A stretch of 64,000 nt of DNA, from the NCBI RefSeq assembly GCF_000483485.1, contig NZ_KI519609.1:835460-899459 (forward strand), given 5' to 3'. Each line of letters begins with the position of its first letter. Positions within the stretch are counted from its first letter, which is position 1. Source of the DNA: Thiomicrorhabdus chilensis DSM 12352 (GTDB lineage Bacteria; Pseudomonadota; Gammaproteobacteria; Thiomicrospirales; Thiomicrospiraceae). Position numbers and translations under genes: made by a program. This document shows positions 52,431 through 61,517 of the stretch, in pieces. The notes under the pieces were generated by a model. That model had not been told where the DNA came from, did not search any database, and saw only the letters and a list, made by a program, of their open reading frames with translations.

Positions 52431-53402
52431 TTAACCTTTGTGGTAAGCCACAACTTTTGCCACTTCGTTTTTAGAACCTAGCACAACCGGTACGCGGTCG
52501 TGAATGCCTTCAGGTTGAACATCCATGATATCCATACGACCTGTAGAAGAAGCGCCGCCGGCTTGTTCAACAATCATTGACATTGGGTTACCTTCGTACA
52601 TCAGGCGAAGTTTACCGGCTTTAGAAGGGTCACGGTTATCGTACGGGTACATGAAAATACCGCCACGCATTAAGATACGGTGTACTTCAGCTACCATGGA
52701 AGCAACCCAACGCATGTTGTAACGCTTACCAAGAGGGCCTTCTTCACCCAGTAGGCAGTCATCAATGTACTGCTTCATTTCAGGTTCCCAGAAACGCTGG
52801 TTTGACATGTTGATTGCAAACTCGGCGGTATCTTCCGGAATGGTGATGTTTTCTTTGGTCAATACGAATTCACCGATGTTGGTATCAAGCGTGAAAACAT
52901 TGACGCCATGTCCGGTTGTCATCACCAATAGTGATGAAGGGCCGTAAAGAACATAACCGGCAGCCACTTGCTTGCGACCGTTTTGCAGGAATACTTCCTG
53001 GTTGTCGCCAGCAGTATCGTCTTGAGCTTCAAGAACTGAGAAGATCGTACCTACGGATAGGTTAACGTCAATGTTAGAAGAACCATCTAGTGGATCAAAC
53101 GTGACCAGGTATTTCCCCGATGCGTTAGCGGCAATCGTGTAGTCTTCTTCTTCAGAACCAACACCGCGAACATAAGGGTTGGCAACTAAGATGTCTTTAA
53201 GAAGATCGTTAGAGATAACGTCAAGCATCTTTTGAGTTTCACCTTGGACGTTTTCATCTTCGGTTGCACCTAGGATACCAGCAAGCTCACCTTGGCTTAG
53301 TTTGTACGCGATATCTTTACAGGCGACCATAACGTCTTTGATAACTAACTCTAGTTCAGCGCCTACGCCGTCTTTAGCCAGTACTTGATCTAATCTTTTC
53401 AT
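52431..53402 (-). CDS. fbp: fructose-1,6-bisphosphatase class I
   Basis: 323 residues. Metal and substrate motifs: [32 protein letters not shown] (DPLDGS signature) and [28 protein letters not shown]. It removes the C1 phosphate of fructose 1,6-bisphosphate in gluconeogenesis or the Calvin cycle. Together with ppc and ppa this suits autotrophic carbon flow, an inference from context. The final ~20 residues ([20 protein letters not shown]) are typical. Confidence 0.97.
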   Translation of the reverse strand: MKRLDQVLAKDGVGAELELVIKDVMVACKDIAYKLSQGELAGILGATEDENVQGETQKMLDVISNDLLKDILVANPYVRGVGSEEEDYTIAANASGKYLVTFDPLDGSSNIDVNLSVGTIFSVLEAQDDTAGDNQEVFLQNGRKQVAAGYVLYGPSSLLVMTTGHGVNVFTLDTNIGEFVLTKENITIPEDTAEFAINMSNQRFWEPEMKQYIDDCLLGEEGPLGKRYNMRWVASMVAEVHRILMRGGIFMYPYDNRDPSKAGKLRLMYEGNPMSMIVEQAGGASSTGRMDIMDVQPEGIHDRVPVVLGSKNEVAKVVAYHKG

Positions 53403-53481
53403 CGAGGTTCTCTCTATGTTTAATTGAAATAAATTGCGGCAATTCTAACATGTTGGGTTCAAAAGGTACAAGTTCAAGCGC

Positions 53482-53510
53482 CCGAGCAAATCAATAATTC
53501 TGCTCGGTTT
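53482..53510 (+). other. terminator-like hairpin between divergent fbp and thiI
   Basis: CCGAGCA (53482-53488) pairs with TGCTCGG (53501-53507) across a 12-base loop, followed by TTTG. No gene reads into it from the left on the plus strand, so its role is unclear. It lies in the 200-base gap upstream of thiI. Confidence 0.4.
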
Positions 53511-53602
53511 GTCATCCGTAAGGATGTGCGATTTTCTCTATAAGTGTTTCGGATTCGTTAAAATAAGCGGCTTGAATAGTCAAAAACGGTCAGAAAGTTG
53601 TC

Positions 53603-55045
53603 ATGAAATTTATTGTTAAGTTATTCCCGGAAATTATGGTGAAAGGAACCGCCGTCAAGAAAAAGATGGTCAGTCAGTTGCATGATAATTTGCGAACCTT
53701 GCTGTTAAGGGTGAATAAGGATATTCAGACCAAGCGTTTCTGGGATAAGATCGAGGTGCAGACAGACGATCAGTATCTTGAAGCAGTGCGCCGGATTTTG
53801 ACACAGACACCGGGGGTGGAGCAGGTGCTGGAAGTGATTCAGTTGCAGGCCGGCAAAGATCTGGAGGCTATCGCAGATAAGGTGGCGGAAGTCGCCTGCC
53901 CTTGGATTGAAGGGAAAACTTTTGTGGTACGCGCCAGGCGCAGTGGCACACATGAGTTTAGTTCTTACGAGGCTGAACGTTTCATTGGTGGCGTTTTATT
54001 TGAGAAAGGCAATCCTGCCGGAGTGGATCTGCATAACCCGCAAGTCAAGGTGGAGTTGGAAATCCATCAAAATGAACTGAATATCGTGACCGCAAAACGG
54101 GCAGGCCTGGGTGGATACCCTATGGGCACTCAGGGAGCCTTGTTGTCTCTGATGTCCGGAGGTTTTGATTCCACGATTGCGAGTTATCTAACGATGAAAC
54201 GCGGGCTGAAGACTCATTTTGTTTTTTTCAACTTGGGAGGCGCGGCTCATGAAATTGGGGTCAAGCAGGTGGCCTTATATTTGTGGAGCCAGTTCGGAGC
54301 CTCGCACAGGGTTTCTTTTGTTACCGTGCCGTTTGAAGAGGTGGTTGGAGAAATTTTCCGCTCGACTCATGAGAGCTATATGGGTGTGACTTTAAAGAGG
54401 TTGATGTTGATGGCCTCCGAGAGAGTCGCCAAGGAAATGGGGATTGATGCACTGGTGACAGGAGAGAGTGTGGCGCAAGTGAGCAGCCAAACACTCAGGA
54501 ATTTAGCGGTGATTGACAATGTCACCAATATGCTGGTTTTGAGACCACTTGCGACTATGAATAAGCCTGAGATTATGGCCATGGCGGATCAAATCGGTAC
54601 CCGACATTTTGCCGAAAGCATGCCGGAGTTTTGCGGGGTGATTTCTAAAAATCCTGTGACGAATGCGTCTTTTGAGCGAATGAAGAAAGAGGCGGCCCGT
54701 TTTGATTACAGCGTACTTGACCGCGCCGTGGCGGATGCCGTGACCATTCCGGTTGATAAGATTGTTGAAGATGTCGCCGAGTCAGCCTATGTGGAAGTGC
54801 TGCAGCAAGTCCCTGAGAATACGGTTGTGATTGACATTCGTTCGGAAGCTGAGCGCAAAGCGCGGCCTCTAGAGGACGTTGAACTGATAACGATGCCATT
54901 TCACGAGTTGAATAAACAGTTTTCGAAGTTGGATCAGACGAAAAACTATCTGCTGTATTGTGAGAAAGGAGTGATGAGTCAGTTGCACGCCCAGTATCTC
55001 AAAGACAAGGGGTTTGAAAACGTTAAAGTCTATCGACCAGTATAA
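53603..55045 (+). CDS. thiI: tRNA 4-thiouridine synthase ThiI with rhodanese domain
   Basis: 480 residues: N-terminal ferredoxin-like and THUMP domains (about 1-165), PP-loop ATPase with SGGFDST (185-191) and a C-terminal rhodanese domain (about 390-480). Cys344 (PEFCGVIS) and the rhodanese Cys453 (LLYCEKGVMS) are the sulfur-carrying pair, as in E. coli. The long form can serve s4U formation in tRNA and thiazole synthesis. A CAGGCCTG octamer lies at 54102. Confidence 0.96.
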   Translation: MKFIVKLFPEIMVKGTAVKKKMVSQLHDNLRTLLLRVNKDIQTKRFWDKIEVQTDDQYLEAVRRILTQTPGVEQVLEVIQLQAGKDLEAIADKVAEVACPWIEGKTFVVRARRSGTHEFSSYEAERFIGGVLFEKGNPAGVDLHNPQVKVELEIHQNELNIVTAKRAGLGGYPMGTQGALLSLMSGGFDSTIASYLTMKRGLKTHFVFFNLGGAAHEIGVKQVALYLWSQFGASHRVSFVTVPFEEVVGEIFRSTHESYMGVTLKRLMLMASERVAKEMGIDALVTGESVAQVSSQTLRNLAVIDNVTNMLVLRPLATMNKPEIMAMADQIGTRHFAESMPEFCGVISKNPVTNASFERMKKEAARFDYSVLDRAVADAVTIPVDKIVEDVAESAYVEVLQQVPENTVVIDIRSEAERKARPLEDVELITMPFHELNKQFSKLDQTKNYLLYCEKGVMSQLHAQYLKDKGFENVKVYRPV

Positions 55046-55069
55046 TGTTTGATGCTTTAGGTTAAAGCT

Positions 55070-56653
55070 TTATTCTGCTTTTTTCAGGGGTGCCGATGTC
55101 GGGGAGTCAAGTTTCTCGGCTTCTAATTTGGCTTGTTCTGCTTGTTTGGCTTTTAAAAGTCTTTTGGTGTCCGAAAGGGCTTTGAAACTTTGCAGGGCAA
55201 TTTTAGTTTTTTGGATGTTGGTGACATAGTTGACGGTTTCATGACCAATGGTGTTACGCGCCACCACTTCTACATTGTAAAACCATTTATTAGGATTGAG
55301 TCCCATTTTCTGGGCGGTGCGTTGCATTTTTCTGACTCGTCCCGGACCTGCGTTATAGGCCGCTAAGGAAAAGTTGATACGATCCTCTTCGCTGTATTGT
55401 TGGCCGGTGAAGTAATTGTCTCTCAAAAAAGCCAGGTATTTCACGCCTGCATGGATGTTGTTTTCCAGGTTTTTAATGTTTTTGATGGCCACGTTTTTGG
55501 AGCTGGCGGTGGAAGGTTTGATTTGCATAATGCCGTAAGCCCCAGCTGAGCTGGTGAGCTTGGTATTGAACCTGGATTCTTGGTAGGCCTGTGCTGCAAT
55601 TAGGAACCAATCGAATTCATAGTAGTCGGAATAGAGTTGAAGGTAGTAGGACAGACATTCGATTCTGTCCAGTTCCGATAGAAGTTGCGGTTGTTTGATC
55701 CAGTAAGCGTTCTCAAAGTATTTTTTGTAAACCGAATTTCCCAATAATCTTCCGGGCTTGGCGTAGGAGTGAATGAAGTCGTTGAGGGATTGTTTGAGTT
55801 TCGGGAGATTCTGGTTGAGCGCCCAGGCAATTTTGCCACCTTGGTGAAAAACGATGTTTTCGTAGGCGATGAGTTCAGGAAGAGTTTGTTGGTAGATTTC
55901 AGCAATATGGCTGTCTACTACCGTATATTCGTAGATTCCGGCGTTGACCATTTCTAGAATGTCTTCCGCTTCCAGAAGGGGATCGGCTTTGATGATCTCA
56001 AAAGGTTCCAGTCCATTGAGCCCCAAAAACTGATTGTAGATTCGCAGGTGAATGATGTAGCTGCTGTTGGCAACGGCGATAATTTGTTTGCCGGACAGGT
56101 CTTCAAGTCGATTGATTTTGCTGGCATTCTTATGGCCAACCAGGATTTCACGGATGTCTTCAATGTACGGGTCGGTAAAGTCCATGGCGGCGCTGCGTTC
56201 CGGGGTGATGGTCAGCCCGGATGCAATCAAGTCGCCTTTGCCGGCACGCAACTCAGAAAAAAGTTTTTCAAAAGGGCGCACCAAAAAAACAATGTGAGTT
56301 TTATAGCGTTCTTTTCTCGGTCCCCTGTTCAGATAGTTTTCGTATGCTTTTAAGAGGTCGTATTCAATGCCTCGTTTGCCTTTTTTGGTTTCAAAAAAAT
56401 TGGTTCGGCTGTTGTTTACCAATACGCGTAGGATGCGGCGCTGGCGAATTTCGTCTAGATCACCTATAAACGGCTGGTTGATGCGATCGGTCAGTGATGT
56501 TGTCTGAGGAGGTTTTTGGGCAGCGGAAGGCAGGCTTGTGGCAAGCAGAATAAGGCTTAGTGAATATACTAATGTCGTCCAGATGGGGTTCAACAACTTG
56601 ACAGCCTGGGTTGAGGGTTGAGAATTTATTTTAGACAAGTTTTTTGCTGACAC
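55070..56653 (-). CDS. mltF: membrane-bound lytic murein transglycosylase F
   Basis: 527 residues. An N-terminal membrane or signal segment (about 24-46; LVYSLSLILLATSLPSAAQ) precedes an extracellular solute-binding (SBP_bac_3) regulatory domain (about 75-310; RRILRVLVNNSRTNFFE, ... DLIASGLTITPERS). The SLT lysozyme-like domain follows (about 345-480), with catalytic Glu in AQAYQESRFN, plus SAGAYGIMQI and SLAAYNAGPGRV. It cuts peptidoglycan to 1,6-anhydromuropeptides and is controlled by its binding domain. The Lys/Glu/Ala-rich tail (about 500-527) is probably disordered. It is convergent with thiI. Confidence 0.92.
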   Translation of the reverse strand: MSAKNLSKINSQPSTQAVKLLNPIWTTLVYSLSLILLATSLPSAAQKPPQTTSLTDRINQPFIGDLDEIRQRRILRVLVNNSRTNFFETKKGKRGIEYDLLKAYENYLNRGPRKERYKTHIVFLVRPFEKLFSELRAGKGDLIASGLTITPERSAAMDFTDPYIEDIREILVGHKNASKINRLEDLSGKQIIAVANSSYIIHLRIYNQFLGLNGLEPFEIIKADPLLEAEDILEMVNAGIYEYTVVDSHIAEIYQQTLPELIAYENIVFHQGGKIAWALNQNLPKLKQSLNDFIHSYAKPGRLLGNSVYKKYFENAYWIKQPQLLSELDRIECLSYYLQLYSDYYEFDWFLIAAQAYQESRFNTKLTSSAGAYGIMQIKPSTASSKNVAIKNIKNLENNIHAGVKYLAFLRDNYFTGQQYSEEDRINFSLAAYNAGPGRVRKMQRTAQKMGLNPNKWFYNVEVVARNTIGHETVNYVTNIQKTKIALQSFKALSDTKRLLKAKQAEQAKLEAEKLDSPTSAPLKKAE

Positions 56654-56786
56654 AAATTTATTTTACATAAACGCATGTCGCAATGATTTTCAGTCTTTAT
56701 TATGAATCTTTAATGTCGATGTTGTTCTAAGCTTGCAACCGGTTTGCCGCGGAGTAAAATGAGGTCAAACATTAAAGATAAAAAAC

Positions 56787-58214
56787 ATGAGGCTGGATGC
56801 AATGCGTAGAGTGAAATATGCCATCTTAGGGGCGGGTACTTCGGGGTTGACTGCTCTAAGTTTGATCCGTAAACAGACTGATGACTTTGTCATCATCAAC
56901 GGAGGTCACTATGGCACGACGTGCGCTCGAGTGGGTTGCATGCCCTCAAAAGCTATGATTCAGTCGGCTAATATTTACCATAAACGCCATCATTATGATG
57001 AGTTTGGATTGGCGGGCAGTGAGTCTGTCACCGTAGACACAGCCAAAGTGATGCAGCGAGTCCGGCGTTTGCGAGATCGTTTCACGACGGGGGTGAAAGC
57101 GGGCACCACCGACAGTTTGAAGGAGGGGCAGTTGATTTCTGGATATGCAAAGTTTGTCGGCGAAAACCGCCTGGAAGTAAATGGCGAGGTCATCGAAGCC
57201 GAACGCATTATTATTGCCACCGGATCACGTCCAGTGATTCCTGAGCCTTGGAAAGCTATCGGTGATCGATTGCATACCAGTGATACATTATTTGAACTCC
57301 CCGTTTTGCCCGAGCGCATCGCAGTGATCGGTTTGGGTATTATTGGACTGGAGTTGGGTCAGGCCATGTCGCGATTAGGCGTTTCCATAACCGGATTTGA
57401 GATGCAGGAACGGATTGCCGGATTGTCTGCACCGGAAGTGGCTCAAAAGGCAGTCGAGTTAATTTCAAAAGATTTTCCGCTTCATTTGGGAGAATCGGCT
57501 CAACTTGAAAGAACCGATCAGGGGGTGTTGATCAAAACTTCCAACTCCGAAGTGGAAGTGGATGTGGTGCTCGCGTCATTGGGTAGACGCCCCAACTTGG
57601 ATCTGCTTGATTTGAACGCCGCGGGCATTAAGTTGGATTCTCGCGGCATGCCTACGTTTGATCTGAATACGATGCAGGTTGAAGATAAGCCTATTTTCAT
57701 CGCAGGCGATGTCAATGCGTTTCGCCCTATCCTGCATGAAGCCGGTTATGAAGGGAAAATGGCGGCCATTAACGCCATCAACTATCCCGATATCACCGCT
57801 TATGAGCGCAAAACACCGTTGGGAATCGCTTTTACCGATCCTGATATTGGGATGTTTGGTATGTCTTACTCGTCTTTAAACCAGGATGAAGTAGAGGTGG
57901 CGAATTTTAATCTTGAGCGTAATAACGGCCGGGCGATTGTGATGCATGAAGATCATGGCATGATTTGCCTGTACGCTGATAAGTCGACCAAAAAGTTACT
58001 GGGAGGGGAATTGATCATGCCGCATGCAGAACATTTCACTCATTTATTGGCCTGGGCGGTTGAGCAGGGCATGACGATTGCGGATTTAGTGAAAATGCCT
58101 TTTTATCATCCGGTGCTTGAGGAGGCTCTGCAGTCGGCCATACAGAATCTGTATGATGCACTGTATGTCGATAGTGAAGACCGCATTGCGCCAGAATTAA
58201 CAGTAATGCAATAA
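56787..58214 (+). CDS. dihydrolipoamide dehydrogenase-like flavoprotein
   Basis: 475 residues. FAD-binding GAGTSGLTA, redox-active disulfide GTTCARVGCMPSKAM, NAD-binding GLGIIGLELGQAMSRLG, second FAD site FIAGDVNA, and the C-terminal catalytic His-Pro-x-x-Glu-Glu (YHPVLEEAL). These fit pyridine nucleotide-disulfide oxidoreductases of the lipoamide dehydrogenase branch. No 2-oxoacid dehydrogenase or lipoyl protein gene is adjacent, so the partner is unknown. A second in-frame ATG five codons on (RRVKYAILG) might be the real start. Confidence 0.8.
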   Translation: MRLDAMRRVKYAILGAGTSGLTALSLIRKQTDDFVIINGGHYGTTCARVGCMPSKAMIQSANIYHKRHHYDEFGLAGSESVTVDTAKVMQRVRRLRDRFTTGVKAGTTDSLKEGQLISGYAKFVGENRLEVNGEVIEAERIIIATGSRPVIPEPWKAIGDRLHTSDTLFELPVLPERIAVIGLGIIGLELGQAMSRLGVSITGFEMQERIAGLSAPEVAQKAVELISKDFPLHLGESAQLERTDQGVLIKTSNSEVEVDVVLASLGRRPNLDLLDLNAAGIKLDSRGMPTFDLNTMQVEDKPIFIAGDVNAFRPILHEAGYEGKMAAINAINYPDITAYERKTPLGIAFTDPDIGMFGMSYSSLNQDEVEVANFNLERNNGRAIVMHEDHGMICLYADKSTKKLLGGELIMPHAEHFTHLLAWAVEQGMTIADLVKMPFYHPVLEEALQSAIQNLYDALYVDSEDRIAPELTVMQ

Positions 58215-58229
58215 AAATTAACTGTTTTT

Positions 58230-58238
58230 TGGTATAAT
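58230..58238 (+). promoter_or_regulatory. extended -10 promoter of rnr-rlmB
   Basis: TGG-TATAAT, a perfect extended -10 box about 95 bases before rnr. No clear -35. Confidence 0.6.
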
Positions 58239-58337
58239 ACGGCGGATTTTAATTAATATTAGCCCCGATAACGTCTTGTTGTAGAAAATACACAGAGCAA
58301 ATCGTCTGTCCGCGGGCTTCAACTTAGATGGTATCGA

Positions 58338-60674
58338 GTGACTAGTCAACAATCAGAAGAACAACGTGATCCATATGCTCAGCGTGAAGCCGAGAAGTAT
58401 GACAACCCTATCCCCAGCCGAGAATTCATTTCAGAAGTCCTAGAAACTGCACAAAAGCCTTTGCGTTTGTTCCAAATTGCCAAGTTGGTCGATGTGCCAG
58501 AAGAAGATGAAGAACGGTTTGAAGCCTTGTCGCGCAGAGTCAAAGCGATGGTCAGAGATGGACAGCTCATCCGCAACCGACGCGGCGCTTTTGGGCTTTT
58601 ACAGAAAATGGATCTGATCAAAGGCCGTGTATTGGGTCACCCTGACGGCTTTGGATTTGTGGTTCCAGAAGATGGCGGGAAAGACCTGTTTTTATCTGAA
58701 AAAGAGATGCACAAGGTCTTGCATGGCGACATCATTATCGCATCGGTTGTCGGTGAAGACCGCAGAGGACGCCGTGAAGGCATGGTGGTTGAGATCGCCG
58801 AGCACGCCAATAAGCAGATTTTGGGTAGGCTTGGGTTCGAGGATGGTCTGGCTTGGGTTAGACCTAACAATACCCGCATTACCCAGGACGTATTTATTCC
58901 GCAAGATGGTTTGATGGATGCCAAGGAAGAACAGATTGTTTTGGTTGAGGTTATTCATCAGCCTTCGTTGCGTTCAGGTCCGATTGGTAAAGTGGTCGAA
59001 GTGCTTGGTGACTATATGGCACCTGGCATGGAAATCGATTCCGCAATTCATGACCACAATATTCCCAATACCTGGTCGGAAGAGTTATTGGCCGAATTGG
59101 CGGAGATTCCTGATGAAGTAACCGAGGCCGATTTGGAAGGGCGAAAAGATCTTCGCGGCCTCCAGTTGGTGACGATTGATGGCGCGGATACCAAAGACTT
59201 TGACGATGCCGTATTTGCCAAACGCCGTAAAAATGGTTGGCGTTTAGTGGTGGCAATCGCAGATGTTTCGCATTACGTAAAGCCGGGTACGGATTTGGAT
59301 AAAGAAGCTCTGAAGCGTGGTAACTCAGTGTATTTCCCACAACGTGTGGTGCCAATGCTGCCTTCTAAGCTTTCGGATGGTCTGTGTTCCTTGAATCCTA
59401 AGGTGGATCGTCTTTGTATGGTGGCGGATTTAAGCATTACCGAAGACGGAAAGTTGGATCGCAGCCAGTTTTACCAGGCGGTTATGAACTCGAAAGCACG
59501 TCTCACCTATACCCAGGTCCATGAGATGTTGACCGATAAAAACAGTGCCTACCGCGAAGAGTTTGCAGAGCAGGTTCCGCATGTGGAAGCCTTGCATGAG
59601 CTTTACAAGGTGTTGCAGAAAGCGCGTGAGGAAAGGGGTGCTTTGGAGTTTGATACCACCGAAACACGTATTGTGTTTGATGAAGAGCGGAAGATTGAAG
59701 CCATTGTTCCTGTTGTGCGTAACGATGCCCATAAGCTCATAGAAGAGTGCATGCTGATGGCCAATGTGGCGACAGCACGCTATTTGAAATGGCACAAAAT
59801 CCCTATTGTTTATCGAGTGCATGAATCCCCGTTGGAAGAGCGTCTTAAGAATTTAAGAACCTTTTTGGCCGACTTTGGTCTGGTACTGGGCGGCGGTGAC
59901 GAGCCGACTGCGCATGATTATGCTGAAGTTTCCGCTAAAGTTGCGGGTGAGCCTTATGAGCATTTAGTGCAAACCGTGTTGCTGCGTAGTATGAATCAGG
60001 CTGTTTATACGCCTGATAATAAAGGCCATTTTGGTCTGAACTATGAGCATTACACACATTTCACTTCTCCTATTCGTCGTTATCCGGATCTTCTGGTTCA
60101 TCGTGCCATTCGTCATGCATGGTTGAAGCAGGGTGTGGAAGGCTTTATGTATGATGATGCCAAAATGGCCGAATTGGGCTCACACTGTTCAGATACTGAG
60201 CGACGTGCAGACGAAGCGACACGAGATGCGGTCACGTTTCTTAAATGCGAGTTTTTATCCCACCGTTTGGGTGAAGAGTATGATGCGGTTATTACCGCGG
60301 CGACCAATTTTGGCTTATTTGTAGAAATCGATCCATTGTATGTAGAAGGTCTGATTCACATTACCGAACTTGGTGAAGATTACTTCCATTACGACAATGC
60401 CCGCCACTGCCTCAAAGGCGAACGTACTGGAAAAGTATATCGTCTTGGGGATCGGGTTCGAGTTCAAGTCGCACAGGTTAATTTGGATGAACGCAAAGTC
60501 GATTTACGTTTTATCACGGATGATTCTGCGCAAGAAGAGGTCTCGGCCGAAGATGGTTCTCCATCATCTGAGACCCCAGCGAGTGAAGAGCAGGCTGAAC
60601 CGAAAAAACGACCTAAAAAACGTTATTACAATAAGAAGAAACGCGGTTCCCGCAACAGCAAAGGCAAGTCGTGA
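58338..60674 (+). CDS. rnr: ribonuclease R
   Basis: 778 residues: helix-turn-helix at the N-terminus (about 25-90), two cold-shock domains, the RNB exonuclease core (about 255-590; VTIDGADTKDFDDAVFAKR holds the catalytic Asp residues, RYPDLLVHRAIRH is typical), an S1 domain and a basic tail (KKRPKKRYYNKKKRGSRNSK). It degrades structured RNA 3' to 5', acts in rRNA quality control and trans-translation. GTG start. Overlaps rlmB by four bases. Confidence 0.96.
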   Translation: MTSQQSEEQRDPYAQREAEKYDNPIPSREFISEVLETAQKPLRLFQIAKLVDVPEEDEERFEALSRRVKAMVRDGQLIRNRRGAFGLLQKMDLIKGRVLGHPDGFGFVVPEDGGKDLFLSEKEMHKVLHGDIIIASVVGEDRRGRREGMVVEIAEHANKQILGRLGFEDGLAWVRPNNTRITQDVFIPQDGLMDAKEEQIVLVEVIHQPSLRSGPIGKVVEVLGDYMAPGMEIDSAIHDHNIPNTWSEELLAELAEIPDEVTEADLEGRKDLRGLQLVTIDGADTKDFDDAVFAKRRKNGWRLVVAIADVSHYVKPGTDLDKEALKRGNSVYFPQRVVPMLPSKLSDGLCSLNPKVDRLCMVADLSITEDGKLDRSQFYQAVMNSKARLTYTQVHEMLTDKNSAYREEFAEQVPHVEALHELYKVLQKAREERGALEFDTTETRIVFDEERKIEAIVPVVRNDAHKLIEECMLMANVATARYLKWHKIPIVYRVHESPLEERLKNLRTFLADFGLVLGGGDEPTAHDYAEVSAKVAGEPYEHLVQTVLLRSMNQAVYTPDNKGHFGLNYEHYTHFTSPIRRYPDLLVHRAIRHAWLKQGVEGFMYDDAKMAELGSHCSDTERRADEATRDAVTFLKCEFLSHRLGEEYDAVITAATNFGLFVEIDPLYVEGLIHITELGEDYFHYDNARHCLKGERTGKVYRLGDRVRVQVAQVNLDERKVDLRFITDDSAQEEVSAEDGSPSSETPASEEQAEPKKRPKKRYYNKKKRGSRNSKGKS

Positions 60675-61408
60675 AACAAGAGCTTATTTACGGCCTGCAT
60701 GCGGTAGAAAAGTTTCTTAAACAGTCTCCTCATTTGGTCTATCGATTGTCGGTTATCAAAGGCCGCTTGAACAATCGTCAGCAATCTTTGGTTGATCAGG
60801 CCAAGTCTTTGGGTGTGGCGGCCGAATTCGTGCCGAAATCCGCATTCAATGTGACCGAAGGCAATCATCAGGGGGTCATGGCCCTGGTCGCTCAGAAGCC
60901 TCAAATGAATGAATCCGATTTAGAGTCTTTGATTGAGGGGCTGGATAATCCGTTATTTCTGTTTCTGGATGAAGTGCAAGACCCGCATAACTTGGGTGCG
61001 ATATTAAGAACGGCGGATGCGGTGGGCGTCGATGCGGTGATTATCCCTAAGCATAATTCGGTCGGCATGAACGCTACGGTTCGCAAGGTGGCTTCCGGAG
61101 CGGCTGATAATGTGAGGTTGATTGTTGTTTCGAATCTTGTTCGAAGCATCAAAGCAATGCAGCAGTCGGGTATGTGGATGATTGGTATGGCCGGGGAAAC
61201 CGATGAAACCTTATATGACCATAATCTGACCGGTTCCATCGGGATTGTCATGGGCACTGAAGGGAGTGGTTTGCGTCGGTTGACCAAGGAAGCTTGTGAT
61301 CATCTGGCAGCCATACCGATGGTTGGAGTAGCCGAAAGTCTGAATGTTTCGGTGGCCACCGGTGTGGCACTATACGAAGTATATCGCCAGCGCCATCAGC
61401 TTCGCTAA
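60671..61408 (+). CDS. rlmB: 23S rRNA Gm2251 methyltransferase
   Basis: 245 residues. N-terminal substrate-binding domain (about 1-78) and SPOUT (SpoU) methyltransferase domain with DEVQDPHNLGAILRTADAVG, VMGTEGSGLRRLT and IPMVGVAESLNVSVATGVALYE, the three SpoU motifs with the deep trefoil knot. The GTG start overlaps rnr (GTGA), the same pair as in E. coli. A symmetrical terminator follows. Confidence 0.96.
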   Translation: MKQELIYGLHAVEKFLKQSPHLVYRLSVIKGRLNNRQQSLVDQAKSLGVAAEFVPKSAFNVTEGNHQGVMALVAQKPQMNESDLESLIEGLDNPLFLFLDEVQDPHNLGAILRTADAVGVDAVIIPKHNSVGMNATVRKVASGAADNVRLIVVSNLVRSIKAMQQSGMWMIGMAGETDETLYDHNLTGSIGIVMGTEGSGLRRLTKEACDHLAAIPMVGVAESLNVSVATGVALYEVYRQRHQLR

Positions 61409-61443
61409 GATGTTTTGTGGTTAGAGGATGTACCTAAATAAAA

Positions 61444-61470
61444 AAAACCGGCAGGCCTGCCGGTTTTTTT
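61444..61470. terminator. bidirectional terminator centred on a CAGGCCTG octamer
   Basis: AAAACCGGCAGG and its exact complement form a perfect 24-bp palindrome, with A tract to the left and T tract to the right. The octamer (61452-61459) is its centre. It ends rlmB and the facing kinase-Rieske gene. Confidence 0.85.
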
Positions 61471-61517
61471 ATGTATATCGCTCATGGAGCTTATGGGACG
61501 ACTCTTGAAGAATTTCC

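Larger units (their letters stand above)
669..61459. repeat. highly iterated palindromic octamer CAGGCCTG (23 copies)
   Basis: Exact copies start at 669, 2275, 3983, 8717, 8732, 14821, 15190, 19114, 23014, 24166, 26904, 27050, 29395, 34730, 35382, 35695, 35973, 37921, 44927, 45283, 46189, 54102 and 61452. About one would be expected in 64 kb of random DNA. Of roughly 37 AGGCCT hexamers 23 have the flanking C and G, far above one in sixteen. More than half carry AG in front (AGCAGGCCTG, on one strand or the other), often with GT after. Copies lie within genes in all three codon frames and in intergenic DNA and terminators. Confidence 0.85.

Noticed and set aside
669-61459. CRISPR array or transposon ends made of the CAGGCCTG word
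   Set aside because: Copies are single, irregularly spaced over the whole window, inside unrelated genes, and too short for repeats or insertion sequence ends.
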